From assembly GCA_950295325.1 (NCBI GenBank), contig OX485809.1, forward strand, positions 6,076,001-6,140,000: 64,000 nt of DNA. The letters are read 5' to 3'. The position numbers and the translations under genes were made by a program. The notes beneath the pieces were generated by a model. That model was given only the letters and a program-made list of their open reading frames with translations. It ran no database searches and was not told the origin of the DNA. Of this stretch, positions 23,114-35,214 are shown piece after piece. This DNA is from Polytrichum commune (taxonomy: Eukaryota > Streptophyta > Polytrichopsida > Polytrichales > Polytrichaceae). Each line of letters starts with the position of its first letter. Position 1 is the stretch's first letter.

Positions 23114-24920
23114 TTCAATATTGGTGGATTGTTCTAAGTAGTAGGCTGCTCAAGGGATTGCTGGTAAAGCAGCGCAGGAATTGGGGACGAGAGAGAGAGA
23201 GAATGGGCAACTTGGTGGCATTGTGCAAGGAAAATCGAAAAGAATCATCACAGCTAGCTATGTATACTATCCAATTGACAACAAGATTAGCACCCTTCTT
23301 TTTACGGAATCCACAAGCCTTGTAACTCCCGTTTCCTCTCAAACCGCGTTTTTTTTAATCCCCCCCTCCCCTTCCCTTTTCCTTCTCTTCTCTTCTCTTC
23401 GCTCCAATGTTGATGGATTGTTCGTACGGCCACTTCACACACGAGCCAAGAGCCGTGACCGTGGAGTTGTGCGAGCCCGAAAGGAAGTGTCCAAAGGCCG
23501 TTCCCAACACACCTCCATAATCATGCGGTGTGGTCACGGGCCCTCGAGTGTAGTGTGAAGTCGTATGTGATTGGGTCCTCAACCAAATGATGTTTCAATG
23601 AATTTCTATTCACGTGGGTTCTCACACATGATAAAATAGAATAAACCAATGGTTGTGAGTGTTGGGAGTGCCGTGGTCTCCTGGTTTTGTGGTAGGCCTA
23701 CCTCCAAGAGGTGGTTTTGGAAATAATCCAAGTGACCATGAAACATGATCCATTCGATGCCATGTAGGAAACTATGTAGACGTTGCATCCATCTTGCATT
23801 CACGTACTCCGTTGGTCCCTCAAGCCTAGTGGGAAGTGAACTTGGACTGGCTCCATCTTTTCCTCCAATAAGAGTGCTTGAAATGTAATGGTCACGGGCT
23901 CTCAGTTTCGTGTGTGAAGTGGCCCTTAGTATAGCAGCCCTCAAGTGATCGTTGGTAAAAATGCACAGGAATTGCAGACTCGAGCAGGTAGCTTTGTTAC
24001 ATCGGCGGTTGCATTGTGCAAGGAAAATAAAAAGGAATCGTCAAGGTTAGCTATGAATTTCTCAACTGACAAATAAATTAGCGCATCTATTTTATAGAAG
24101 CAAAGAAGCTTTTTAACAACCCCCGCACCTCTCAACCATGCTTTTCCTTTCCTTCTTTTCTCTTCAATATTGGTGGATCGTTCTTAATAGTAGGTTTGTC
24201 AATTGATTGTTGATAAAGTTGCACAATAATTGGATTCAAGAAGGAACCAAGCAAGCAGCTTGGTCACATTGGCATTGACATTGCGCAAGGAAAACCAAAA
24301 GGACCCTCAAGACTAGCTATGTATCATCCAATCTACAATAGATTAATGCATCTTTTTTATGAAAGCTACAAACTCTTTGAACCCCCACCCCTCTCAACTA
24401 AATTCCATGTCTTTTCTTCAGTATTGGTGGGTGTTTCTAGATATAGGTTGTTGAAGTGAATGTTGGTAAAATTGCACAAAAATCATACTCATATGGGAAA
24501 CAAGTGGGGAGCTCGGTTGCAATGGCATTGGCATTGTACAAGAAGAATTAAAAGGAATTATCATGGCTAGCTGTGTATCATCCAATTGATAATAAATAGC
24601 GCGCTCATTTTATGGAAACGACAAAGCCTTTTGCTCCCCACCCCCTCTCAACCGAGCTCTTACTTTTCCTTCTCTCAATATTGATAGGTTTTTCTTAATA
24701 GTAGGTTGGCCAAGTGATACTTGGTTGACAATCGTGTAAGGAGTTGCATAGGAATCAAACTCAAGCAAAATTAAGCGGGCAACTTGATTTGCATTGGAAA
24801 TCACATTGCACAAGGAAGATCATAAACAATCATCACGTTTATGTGTTATCAAGATGATCGTGAACAACGCATTGATTTTATGAGAGCCACAAACCCCCTT
24901 TCAAAGCATGATTGGTCTGA
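23114..24920. repeat. tandem array of five ~257-bp units upstream of the SPL-like gene
   Basis: Units begin with 'caatattggtgga' or variants at 23116, 23405, 24165, 24419 and 24676. Each then shows 'gttcttaatagtaggttg', 'gcattgtgcaaggaaaa', 'tagctatgtat', 'atccaattgacaa' and 'cccctctcaacc' in the same order. Unit 2 is 760 bp long only because MITE E1 (23427-23925) sits inside it; without E1 it is about 258 bp. Unit 1 abuts the CT-rich leader. A sixth, isolated unit lies at 31211-31470. There is no coding frame shared by the units. Confidence 0.85.
23427..23925 (+). mobile_element. PIF/Harbinger-like MITE, family E, copy 1
   Basis: A 499-bp element with terminal inverted repeats GGCCACTTCACACACG at the left and CGTGTGTGAAGTGGCCC at the right. 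The right side is followed by TTA and the left preceded by GTA, so the 3-bp duplication has one mismatch. It interrupts unit 2 of the 257-bp array, as the flanking unit sequence shows. Copy 2 at 41018 is collinear over its whole length. Confidence 0.85.
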
Positions 24921-25255
24921 CCAAGTGATGGAAGCCACAAAGCCAATCCCATATTATTACGCCCATGTAGTTGGGAGTTTGCTATCACTCAAAATTGACT
25001 CAAGAAAAATAAACTAGGGTACTAGGTCTCAAGGAAGACCAAGTTAATGTTTGTAAGGACTAATGCCACATTGGATTGAGGTTTATAATAACAATCTATG
25101 TATTTTACTCCTTCATTACTTCTTGAACATGTTAAGTTCACGCTCTTACAATTTTTTTGTGCTTCCTCAATCGTGTGCGGTTCCATCCTATATATGGACT
25201 CCTATAACTCTAATTTCACCCTCTAAGTCATTCATGAAGCTCAATAGTCTGGTGA
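24921..25255. other. intergenic, no gene recognised
   Basis: Short AT-rich interval between the tandem array and element A. A 72-codon frame (25063-25281) runs into element A and has no recognisable content. Confidence 0.4.
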
Positions 25256-26377
25256 GGAGCGGTTTACACTATGGACCATGAAGTCGTCCCACGTAAGAGG
25301 CCTATTTTGCGTGGGACGACTTCCATGGTCCGAGTTACTAAAATATTAGTTTTCATGGTTCATGGGCCCTTCACTAGGTGTAAACCGAATGTGGACCATG
25401 AAGAATGACCGTGCACCAAAAAGTGGAGGTGCTGATTTTTTTTAATACATGCCCAAAAAGGGCAATTTTGAGAAAAAATGAAGTTTGATCATTCCTTGTC
25501 TTCTCTTGGGCTTCACTTGTCTTCACTTCTTGTTAAATGTGTCGAAGATGTGGCTTGCCAATCTTCTCACAACAATTTTTTCAAATAAAATAAAATGAGC
25601 AATTTAATTTGTACATGCTCAATGTAATTTACATGTGACATGTACCTTGTGTTGTCACTACACTAAATAGGATATTTAGTGTTTGATTATATTTAATGTT
25701 GTTACCACCCTACCTTGCTCAACACTAATTTTCAATTCTTTGATAATTAATGTTAGAAGATTTCCCATTGCACTTCTTTTGACTACCCTGATCTACAATC
25801 ACTAAACCACTACAGATTTTTGTTTTTTGTTTTGCAACTGCATTTTGTAAGAATATTGGGGTGTGTAATATACCGTTGGAAAGGTATTTTCAAGACCTTT
25901 CCAACGGTATATTACAAGCCCCAAAATTCCAAACATTACATTTGGTAGACCAAAAAAACAAATCTGCACTTGAATTCTTGAGTTCTAGATGTCCCGCGTT
26001 GTTTGATGAAACACGTGTAAGCCAGTTTAAGGGGTAGGGCAAGGTAGTGTTGGTATGTCTCATGGGCTATAATATAATTAAGGCACGTAAAAGGTAGATT
26101 CATTAAAACTTTCTTGAAGTGGGATTTCTCTGACATTGGGCCCTTGCCTTTTCGTACTAGACCACCTCTCTTGCCTCTCTCACCACAAAACCCGTTGGAC
26201 CATGTCAGTGCATTTATTAGGCCTTAAAATTTATATTTTGGGGACCTCAACCTTCATGGTCCCTCTACCATTTTTTCCTTAGTGTAAACCGAAGTTGTCC
26301 CAGGAGAACTTCAACAGCCAATCAACTGCATTGCAGAGCCCTGGTCCAACTTCATGGTCCATAGTGTAAACCGCCCC
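25256..26377 (+). mobile_element. PIF/Harbinger-like non-autonomous element A
   Basis: 1122 bp. Terminal inverted repeats match for about 30 bp: the left end contains GCGGTTTACACTATGGACC, and the right end is its complement closing in AAACCGCCCC. TGA flanks both ends (25253-25255, 26378-26380), a 3-bp duplication of the PIF/Harbinger type. It contains a 14-bp subterminal hairpin (25280-25323), a long interior hairpin (25856-25924) and the small repeat also seen at 5215-5315. There is no transposase. Copy B at 27242-30360 is very similar once its insertion is removed. Confidence 0.88.
25856..25924. repeat. near-perfect hairpin inside element A
   Basis: Arms of 30 bp (25856-25885 and 25895-25924) match at 28 positions across a 9-base loop; the core is GTAATATACCGTTGGAAAGG. 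The equivalent hairpin in element B (29841-29909) matches at 29 of 30. Such foldbacks are possible small-RNA precursors. Confidence 0.9.
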
Positions 26378-27241
26378 TGAGTAGTCAATAAGTCATAGTC
26401 ATGACAAAGCCTAAGGTAATGTCTTTGAGTAACCACATAGTCTTTAATTGCTATGTGTTATGCTTGTGATAATCTCAAAGTTAAGTTATCTTAACCAACT
26501 TAAATCTTCCGAGACTGCGCATCAACATGATAGGCTATAACCTTTGTGATTTGCTTTATAATATTTTGGGTGCTCAATTAATCTACATTTGGTTTAAACT
26601 TATTCCAATGAAGTAAAGTCTTCCTTCTTTTAGGGCAATGTCCTCAGTGGCCTACAACATGCCCAAAATATCCTTAGGCCTCATCATCTTTGCATGTAAA
26701 CTTATGATATGTTCCGACAAGGTGCAATAAACCTACCAAGTTATATTATGATGATAGTGTTTACCATGTGGTAATGCCTCTCATTCCCTTGGCCATCTTT
26801 TAGCTTAACCTTGGTTATGGTATTTCAAATTCAATTAATAATGATTGTGCCTATCTCAAGCCCTCTTGGTCTCTTGACCTATCACTAGTCATGCCATTAT
26901 TTGATTTTGAAAAAGCTATTGCCCTCTCTTGAATTATGTTGATTCTTCATCTTCGGAATAGCAATTTGCTCTTACACATTCTCCATATGGTATCGCCCTT
27001 GATATGGCGATTAATCTTCACTCGCTTCCACAAGCTAAGTGAAATAACCCACATGCTTATTGCCATGATTTCCCTTCCATCCTCATGACATCTCTTTCTA
27101 TCCTCTCTTCTCTATCTATTTTCTTTTATGATGGCCATGAATTTGTTCATTCTAGCCTCACTTTGGCTCTTACAACTCTTAATCATGCATTTATGTAGTT
27201 AGCAAACTACATACTGCTCTTCACTTTCTTAGCCACACTAA
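26378..27241. other. intergenic, no gene recognised
   Basis: Pyrimidine-rich, AT-rich sequence between elements A and B. No frame of note and no repeat boundary visible. Confidence 0.4.
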
Positions 27242-27549
27242 GGGGCAGTTTACACCATAGACCATGAACTCGTCCCATGGATGATGCCTTATTCCGCAGT
27301 ACAAGTTCATGGTCCACATTTCATGGTCCGAGTTCTTAAAAAAATGATTTACAAAGCCGTTGGGCCCCTCACTAGGTGTAAACCAAATGTGGACCAAGAG
27401 GAATGACCATGCGGCAAGAAGTGGATGTGCTGATTTTTTTAATATAAGCCCAAAAAGGGCAATTTTGGGAAAAAATGAAGTTTGACCATTTTGTTGACTT
27501 CAATTTGCCTTCACTTGCCTACACATGCCTTCACTTATCTTGTCACTTA

Positions 27550-29461
27550 GGGCTACTTTACACTACGGTGGAGAAGTGCACTGGTCGGTCAAGAACTTTC
27601 ACCCAAGACATGGTTGTTTGAGGCGAGGGAGGGCATGCCGGAGGAGATGAACAGATAATAAAATAATGCCTTAAGAAGTCTTAACCGGCCGTAGTGTAAC
27701 CACCTAAAGGAGAAGTGTATTGGACAACTTCACCAAGAGGAGAAGTCCACCGGACTACTTCACAAAACGGTCAAAGCCGGCCATAGTAGAAACCTTACCC
27801 CCTAAATGACCATTGTATTGATATTTTTAAAAAAATGATAAAAAAAAAAAAATGTATATGGCAATGTTTTAGAACTTCTCTCATGATCATAATTTATTTG
27901 AAAATGTTCCACCTCTATAATACATCCAAATTAAGGTAAATAAGTAGGTAACATTATCTTCTTATTAATTTTCAAAGAAATAACATGTTGGTATAGTCCA
28001 ACCTCGTTGATACGACACTCATTTATACGACACCCTCAATATTACGACACATTTTTACGAGACCAAACTTTTTGGTTCAGAACTCCCACTTTTATATGAT
28101 TACAACACTCGATAATGCAACATATAGAATCTCCGTTTTGTCATATTAAAGAGGTAGTTAATGCTAGAATTCCTTTCATCTATATAATGTACATCTAAAA
28201 TACATCCATCTTCACTTGTGAACTACTTGGGAACTTCACTTATTGTTGGGAACTTAATGATAATTAGGGTTACTAGTGTAGAATGGACATGGTTAGGGTG
28301 AGAGTGGCCTCCTGCCTAGTATGTTGCCTTGTACATGAGTGATATAGTATCACTAGTATCTTGATGCTAAACGTCATGCATCCTTGTTGTCTAGTTTCTT
28401 ATTAGAGAACTCTTTATATTTTGGTGTTAATGAAATTATTAGTTTCCAAAATTTAAATGGGAATCTAGATAAGATGACAGTTGCTAGCTTGGGTAGGCAA
28501 CACCAAAGATCTTTGGACTCTTATTTTAAGAGTTCATGAGAATATTTGTAATTTTTTGGAGTTATAAGTTATTATTTCATACCATCTATATTGCTTAAAC
28601 TTGTTGCATATATTTTTAAGTTCAGATTACTTATATTTTCATATTCCCTCAATAGTATGACAACTTTATGTCATTTGTCATAGTAATGAGAAGATGACGC
28701 CTCGACAATATGATTTTTTGTATTTTTCAAAAATGTCATACTAAAGAGGGAGAACAATAGTGCAAAGATTTCTCACGGGGCGATCACACCCCCTTACGTT
28801 TCATAACCACGTGCGATAAAAGTTTGCTACCCTATATTATATGCCATATACAAATTTGAAAATTATGATATTTTTCTACACATGCATAACCATTGATAAT
28901 ATTTTTTTACATATTTTTAGAGATTTTTGAGCATCTTAATTTTTGTAGTAATTTTTTTAGTTCAATTTTACATCATTCTAGTTAGAAACAATATGTTTTA
29001 TAAAATATAAAAAAAAAATCATAAAATTTGGTTATTATTTTTTACTATGTAATAGATACCGTGTATATCTACTCATGAAAAATAATTGATAAAATTTTGA
29101 CCCATTTTGGTGATGCTTTATGTAGAAAGTAGATTTTATTTATTGCATGTGGCATTCAATGGAGTGCACCCCCCGAGAGATTTCTTTATTGAAGTTGGAG
29201 TTCTCCGGAGGCCAAGTTTGTTGTCCGAGGCTTTGAGGTTGCCCAAGAAACTTGACCTCCAGAGAACTCCCCTTGGAAAAAGTGTCGCCACGTTGCCAAC
29301 CATGTCATTTTTTCATCCATGTACAAAGTTCTCCACCAAAGGACTCTTGGCCGTAGTGTAAACCACCACCGGACAAGAGTGTGACTCTCAGCCAATCAAA
29401 TTTCACAATTCCCCTAGAATTCTTGACTAGAGGACTTCTCCACCGTAGTGTAAAGCGGCCC
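27550..29461 (+). mobile_element. PIF/Harbinger-like element C nested in B
   Basis: 1912 bp. Left end GGGCTACTTTACACTACGG; the right end is the complement, closing CCGTAGTGTAAAGCGGCCC. TTA duplications are exact (27547-27549, 29462-29464). Near-copies of the terminal word 'ccgtagtgtaa' recur inside both flanks (around 27680 and 29350), which may be subterminal transposase sites or an older nested element. The interior has no intact transposase and holds MITE D1. A stretch near 28010-28150 repeats 'acgacac' words. Confidence 0.85.
28774..29177 (+). mobile_element. hAT-like MITE D, copy 1, nested in C
   Basis: 404 bp, ends CACGGGGCG and CCCCCCGAG, flanked by an exact 8-bp duplication AGATTTCT (28766-28773, 29178-29185). 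An 8-bp duplication with CA-beginning short inverted repeats is the hAT signature. The AT-rich interior is collinear with copy 2 at 42116-42524. It is the innermost of three nested insertions. Confidence 0.88.
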
Positions 29462-29840
29462 TTAGTTTTTTTCTCTTTTTGCCTTAAAGTTTGATCATTC
29501 TCTTGTCATCTCTTGGGCTTCAATTGTCTTCACTTCTTGTTAAATGTGTCGAAGATGTGGCTTGCAAATCTTCTCACAACGATTTTTACAAAAAAAAAAC
29601 GAGCGATTCAATTTGTACATGTGACGTGTACCTTGTGTTGTCACTACACTAAATAGGATATTTAGTGTTTGATTATATCTAATTTTGTTACCACCCAACC
29701 TTGCTCAACACTAAATTTCAATTCTTTGATAATTAATGTTAGAAGATTTCCCATTGCGCTTCTTTTGACTACCCTGATCTACAGTCACTAAACAACTATG
29801 TATTTTTCTTTTTTCTTTTGAAACTGTATTTTTAAACATT

Positions 29841-29909
29841 TTGGGGCGTGTAATATACCGTTGGAAAGGTATTTTTGAGATCTTTCCAACGGTATATTAC
29901 ACGCCCCAA
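29841..29909. repeat. near-perfect hairpin inside element B
   Basis: Arms 29841-29870 and 29880-29909 match at 29 of 30 positions. The stem base GGGGCGTG pairs fully here, whereas copy A has two mismatches, so B preserves the better-paired form. Confidence 0.9.
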
Positions 29910-30360
29910 AATTCCAAACATTTCAGCTGGTAGACCAAAAAAACAAATCTGCACTTGAATTCTTGAGTTCTAGATGTCCCGCGTTGTTTGATGAAACACG
30001 TGTAAGCCGGTTTAAGGGGTAGGGCAAGGTAGTGTTGGTATGTCTCATGGCTATAATACAATTAAGGCACATAAAATGTAGATTCATAAAACATTCTTGA
30101 AATGGCATTTCTCTGACATTGGGCCCTTGCCTTTTAGTACTAGACCACCTCTCTTGCCTCTCTCACCGCAAAACCCGTTGGACCATGTCAGTGCATTTAT
30201 TAGGCCTTAAAATTTATATTTTGGGGACCTCAACCTTCATGGTCCCTCTGCCATTTTTTCTTTAGTGTAAACCGAAGTTGTCCCGGGACAACTTCAAGAG
30301 CCAATCAGCTGCCTTGCAGAGCCCTGGTCCAACTTCATGGTCCATAGTGTAAACCGCCCC

Positions 30361-31210
30361 TAACTTGAGTAAGGTTCTTGGGGCCCTTCGTCACTTCTTG
30401 CCTAGTAAATATACAAACATAATCAACCTAATGCATTCTCAAGGACTTCCTTGACATGATAATCCTCCTCTTCAACCCGTATTATTTCTTCTACTCTCCA
30501 CTTGACCTTCTTCTTCTTTGGCCTAATGCCATAGCTTATTCTCTTACAATCAACTTTTATTATCACAATATTTACTGACTCATACATTTCCTTAACAACT
30601 TACTCACTGGCACATGCTTATAGCAAGTGCTTTCATGCATGCAAGTACTCTCATTCACTTCAAAATGTAAACAACATCAATCAGATTACCACTTTCAACA
30701 CATCAAGAGAGTTGTTCATCAAAATCATTATGTCATTCTCAATACAAAGTTTCCCAAAAGTTTCGGAGTCCATATCACTTGGTTTTGTCAATCTAACTTT
30801 AAATCCTCAAGCATCCCATTTGGGATTTGCCTATCACCTACTCATCCAAACTCAAGCACTAAGCTTCGGTAATCTCCTACAAGTTGAATGCTATGCTACT
30901 ATGAGACTATGTAAGATTCTACACATGGAAAATAGATAGCCTTTTATATTGCCAACCTTTTCCTTGTAGAGACAAATGGGAGAAGAAGGCAGTTAAGGTC
31001 GATAACCATCTTAAAGCGGCAATAGCCTTCTAATCTCGCTTCAAATGACATTCTAACCACCAAAACTTGGATGAAAGACACAAAAACTTGAAAATTGTCT
31101 GCTCTAGCTTGAGTATAGCCAAAAATATATGGCTTACATCCCCTTTCTCTATTCTACCTCTAAGCTTACCCTCCTCAGCCAAATAATATATTCCTTCTTC
31201 CATGCAACAT
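30361..31210. other. intergenic, no gene recognised
   Basis: AT-rich sequence. Frames at 30627-30939 overlap in two phases without recognisable content. Confidence 0.4.
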
Positions 31211-31470
31211 GGGTGGACGTTCTTAATAGGTTGTTGAAATCATTATTAGTGAAGAATTATGTCCAACTCACAAAGGAATCATGGTCGATAGAGAAATAAG
31301 TTGGGTGGCTTGGTTGCATTGCATTGGCATTGTGCATGGAAAATCAAATGAAGTCATCACAACTATGTACCCAATTGACAATAAAGAGCACATTGGTTTT
31401 AAGGACAATAAAATGTTTATAAACTATGCATTTATAGTTATCACTTCGTCATCCCCCACCCAAAATAGAT
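31211..31470 (+). repeat. isolated copy of the 257-bp array unit
   Basis: Carries the unit landmarks in order ('gggtggacgttcttaatagg', 'ttgcattgcattggcattgtg', 'aactatgtacccaattgaca') but is diverged from the five units at 23114-24920. Confidence 0.7.
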
Positions 31471-32191
31471 GACTCGGCCATGTGTCAACCATTGATATTA
31501 TAGGCAAAATTCATCAAGTCAATCTCAACCATTTTGGAATCAAACTTCTCCATTGCAACGTGCATCATGATCCACCATCATCGCATCGGATCCTAGTCTA
31601 GAAGAATATCTCCACCATAAACATAAGAGCTTTCAATACATCCAACACTACAACAGGACACGTCTTTTACGACTAGGTTTTTTTACTTCTACAAGTGAGA
31701 AAACAAGGATTTCACTACCGTTGAAAACGACCAGTTGCTTCAGACAAGCAATGAAGTATGGTTGTAGTCATGTCGGACAAGATGTTCCCAATGGACATGT
31801 TCCCAATGGCAGTAAAATTTAGGGTGCTACACGTACTTTACTTCATAAATTCATGTCCCACTTCACTACGTCTTGTCAATATAAGTAAGATAAGACACAC
31901 ATCCATATAACTAAGTGTAGTGATATCATGGCGCTAGCACCAATCATGTATGGTGTCTACTAACATTTGCACTTTACTACACAAAGTCATATCATGTGTA
32001 ATGCATATACATACATTCCAAATTACTAGTCAACGTTAACAATATGGTTGATACAAAGATGTTTCAAGCTAACTAACATTCATTGAATTAATTTCTCCAC
32101 AATACTGCCTCTAGTAAACTCGTACAACAATGAAGGACGTCAATAACTCTACGTAGTAAGTGTATGGGACTGGTAAACAAATACAACAATG
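31471..32191. other. intergenic, no gene recognised
   Basis: AT-rich sequence left of solo LTR 3. No coding structure or repeat boundary seen. Confidence 0.4.
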
Positions 32192-33733
32192 TGTCAGCCC
32201 TAAACCCCCACCCTTGGCATCGTAGTCTGGGTAAGAGTCTCGGGCTCACATGTGAATGTTCCCTCTTCCCTCAACTAATACTTATACAATGCAATCATTA
32301 AACACTCTCTTTTATTTTTAAAAGAATACCAACAAGGAGTATTGACAAACACTCCCTCCCTAGTATTTCCATACATACATGCACACCACACTTAATCCAC
32401 CCCTTTGGCTTGCTACTCACCAACCGGGCATCATTATCTATGTCTAATTACCCCTAATGCCAACATCTAATTAAACTAAGCATGATGCAGAGTACTCGGC
32501 CCTCCAGCCTTGGCCTAATTATCAACTGGTATCCAGCCTGGCCCTCAATGCAGCCCTGGAACCTCCTAGCTAAGCTGAGCTTTGCCTCCTCGGTTGTGTG
32601 ACTTGTCCACTGTTTGGACACCCAGCTAACTACCCAGCTATTGGTATGCAACTCCGTCTCGCCACACCGTTCTCCAGAGGCCCATTCCAGGGGCTTCCTC
32701 GCAATGTTGTTGCGGCTAAGCCTCCCAGCGATTGGTGTATTCCCCCTCTCTGCTGCTGATCTCTCCGGCCCAGCATTGACCTCCTCCCTCTAAACTAAAT
32801 CACCCACACAAATTCCCCGACTTGAAATTCATTTATGTCTAATCATGATCTGAATCCTTGAGAATCACCTGGTCCGGGGATGCATAATTCTTTTTGTGCA
32901 GAGCACAGGTAAAGCCAGTGCCGCTTCGAATGCGGCAACCCTCACATCATTCCCTGCTCCTCCCTTCAATCTCCCCTCTGCCGCACCAGGGTTGCGCCGT
33001 GACTTCACTCTCCAAGTCCGGCAGCCAAAATGTAGACAATGTGATCCCCCTTGGTTTCGAGGTGATCCTCGCATCGTCCTCCAACCTGGGTTGGAATCGC
33101 AGTGTAGTCATTGCCCCTCCAACACATTTAGCCCAATTTTTCCCTCATCTTCCTCTGGGCTGGGATGCCCTAGTCCGCCCTCGGTCGCCACCTCTCTCTT
33201 CCTTCCCCTCATCTGCTAAAAAAACGAATGCATGCTTCCCCCTGCCGAGAGCGGGGACCCCCCTCTTCTTTGTGCCCGGTATTTCTGGCAGTTGCCTTAT
33301 CTTGTCGCGGCAGAACCCCTTGCATTGAATGAATCAGGCATTAGTCCGAAATGGACACAACCCACCCCAGCCAACTAGTTCTAACTCAAGCCATGACCCC
33401 CTGGCCGAAACCCAGCCTCTTGGTCTCCAACCAACAAGGTTTAAATTCACACAAATTAAATCAAACCTAAGCCAGGCTACACCCATACACCATCCAACTA
33501 ACATCACAGTCTAACACTGGCAACCATAACTTTTCTACCTATAAATTCATTTCTCATCCCTCTTCGAGTTGATAACCCCCAAACTAATTCCCATATTAAC
33601 CCCAACTCAACCATAGGCCTAAGCACTACGTTACACTCTTTTGATCTTTTTCAAATACTGAACAACATCAAAATTAAAGTACTAATGTTTTCTTAGAGTT
33701 AACCTCACATGTGTGCACCATATTGGGCTCACA
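32192..33733 (+). mobile_element. solo LTR, copy 3 (family L)
   Basis: 1542 bp, beginning TGTCAGCCCTAAACCCCC and ending TATTGGGCTCACA, with an exact 5-bp duplication CAATG (32187-32191, 33734-33738). It is the inverse of copies 1 and 2. The GC-richer interior (32890-33330) gives a 144-codon and a 107-codon overlapping frame; like those in copy 2 they are treated as LTR sequence. No internal region or second LTR is adjacent. Confidence 0.88.
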
Positions 33734-33738
33734 CAATG

Positions 33739-35214
33739 GCATATATTTCTCACTTTATGGCGTGATATATACTTTACTGTGTGAAGTGAAATTTACATAA
33801 ACCATTAGAATTTGGCCTACTTTGTGAAGTCATGTGGTTGTCATATGTCTTTATTATGTAACACTAGTAGTGAAGTTTACATAACTTTGTTAAGTGCCAT
33901 TTTTTGGATGCAAATGATTTGGTTTGCTATAGCAAGTAACATGAAGTTGACTCAACATAGTCATATGTTAATGGCACGCACAATATATTCCCACTTATCA
34001 TACTAGCATTTCTATGTGGAGTCATCTAATTTCTCTTCACTTCACTTTCAAAAGTAGGGTGCCTCTATAAATTTTCCGAAATACAGTGAAGTTCATAATA
34101 CAATCATCTATCAAGTGTAGTCGCATAAACATGGTTGAAAGGTTCAAAAACCAAATCATATTTATACAATACCATAGTTTAATAGCAGGTTCGGCACAAA
34201 ACAACTCTAAAAACCTAAAATTTTGGAATATTGTTGGCATTTTTTGCCGAATATAAAATTAATTATTTTTCAAAATTGCCGAAAAGTAAGAAATTTTTAC
34301 TTCTCACTAGAGTTTTACTTACAGTGGAAGCATATGTGAATTTTGAAGGAGAGAAGGTGCTCCTTTTTAATCAAGCTCACTTACATTAGTCCACAAAGAA
34401 TATGGGTTAAGAAATAGCAAAGACTCTAGGTGAGGCTTTTCAAATGTGTTGTACACAAATTTTTGGAGTCCAATTGAACATAGAAGATGAAGTTTTATAG
34501 AATTTTGTCCAACTAACAAAAGTTGAAAAATCAATCCTTCTTCCACCTCCAACAAGTTTTGTGTCAAAATAAATCTTTATGCAAAAGATATGGACAAAAC
34601 ATTGCAGCCGCGTAACGATCAAAAAATTAAAATGCGTTCATAACAGTTTTTCGGAGCTCATTTGTGCATAGAAGATCAACTTTTTTGGAATTTTGTTGGT
34701 CTAAGAAAAGTTTAGAAATCAAGTAATCTTTCACCTCCAACAAATTTTATGTCATTTGAAGACTCTATGCAAAAGTTATGTGTGTTATAAAAATGAAGTC
34801 TAACTAGGTGCTTCACCTCAAAGTTTACATATCCCATATGCATTGTTGAACACAACTCCACTCTACTTGCATAAAGCACATAGCATTCTCAACTCTTCAC
34901 TCACATCTTACTTGTCATTCAATGCAAGAGAGATGTACAAGATATAAGCTTAAATAGAAAATAAAAAATGAATTTAAGCCGAATTTTTAAAATTAAAAGA
35001 GAAATTTGCCGAAAATATGAATATACTATTTTTAGGTGCCGAACCTCCTTTTTGAACTTTAATTAAATATTAAGCAACAAGTTGCCGAACCTGCTAGTTG
35101 ACTACGGTAGTATGTCATTCATATTCTAGAATTCACTACTTCTAGTGATAATTACAAAACTCCATAGAGGTATATGTCTCAAAATCAATATTGGTCTACA
35201 AGTCCACTCCACAC
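33739..35214. other. intergenic, no gene recognised
   Basis: Very AT-rich. 'gccgaac' and 'tttgccgaa' words recur (34190, 34245, 34980-35095) and two segments (34430-34570 and 34640-34760) resemble each other, so an old tandem or nested repeat is likely. No gene. Confidence 0.45.

Larger units (their letters stand above)
27242..30360 (+). mobile_element. PIF/Harbinger-like element B, interrupted by element C
   Basis: Same ends as element A (left GGGGCAGTTTACACCATAG, right closing AAACCGCCCC) with an exact TAA duplication (27239-27241 and 30361-30363). Subtracting element C and its 3-bp duplication leaves about 1.2 kb, close to the 1122 bp of A. The halves 27242-27549 and 29465-30360 are collinear with A, including the 29/30 hairpin at 29841-29909. 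This proves that C arrived after B. Confidence 0.88.

Noticed and set aside
32894-33328. 144-codon frame, plus strand
   Set aside because: It lies inside solo LTR copy 3, overlaps another frame, and no retrotransposon domain is present.
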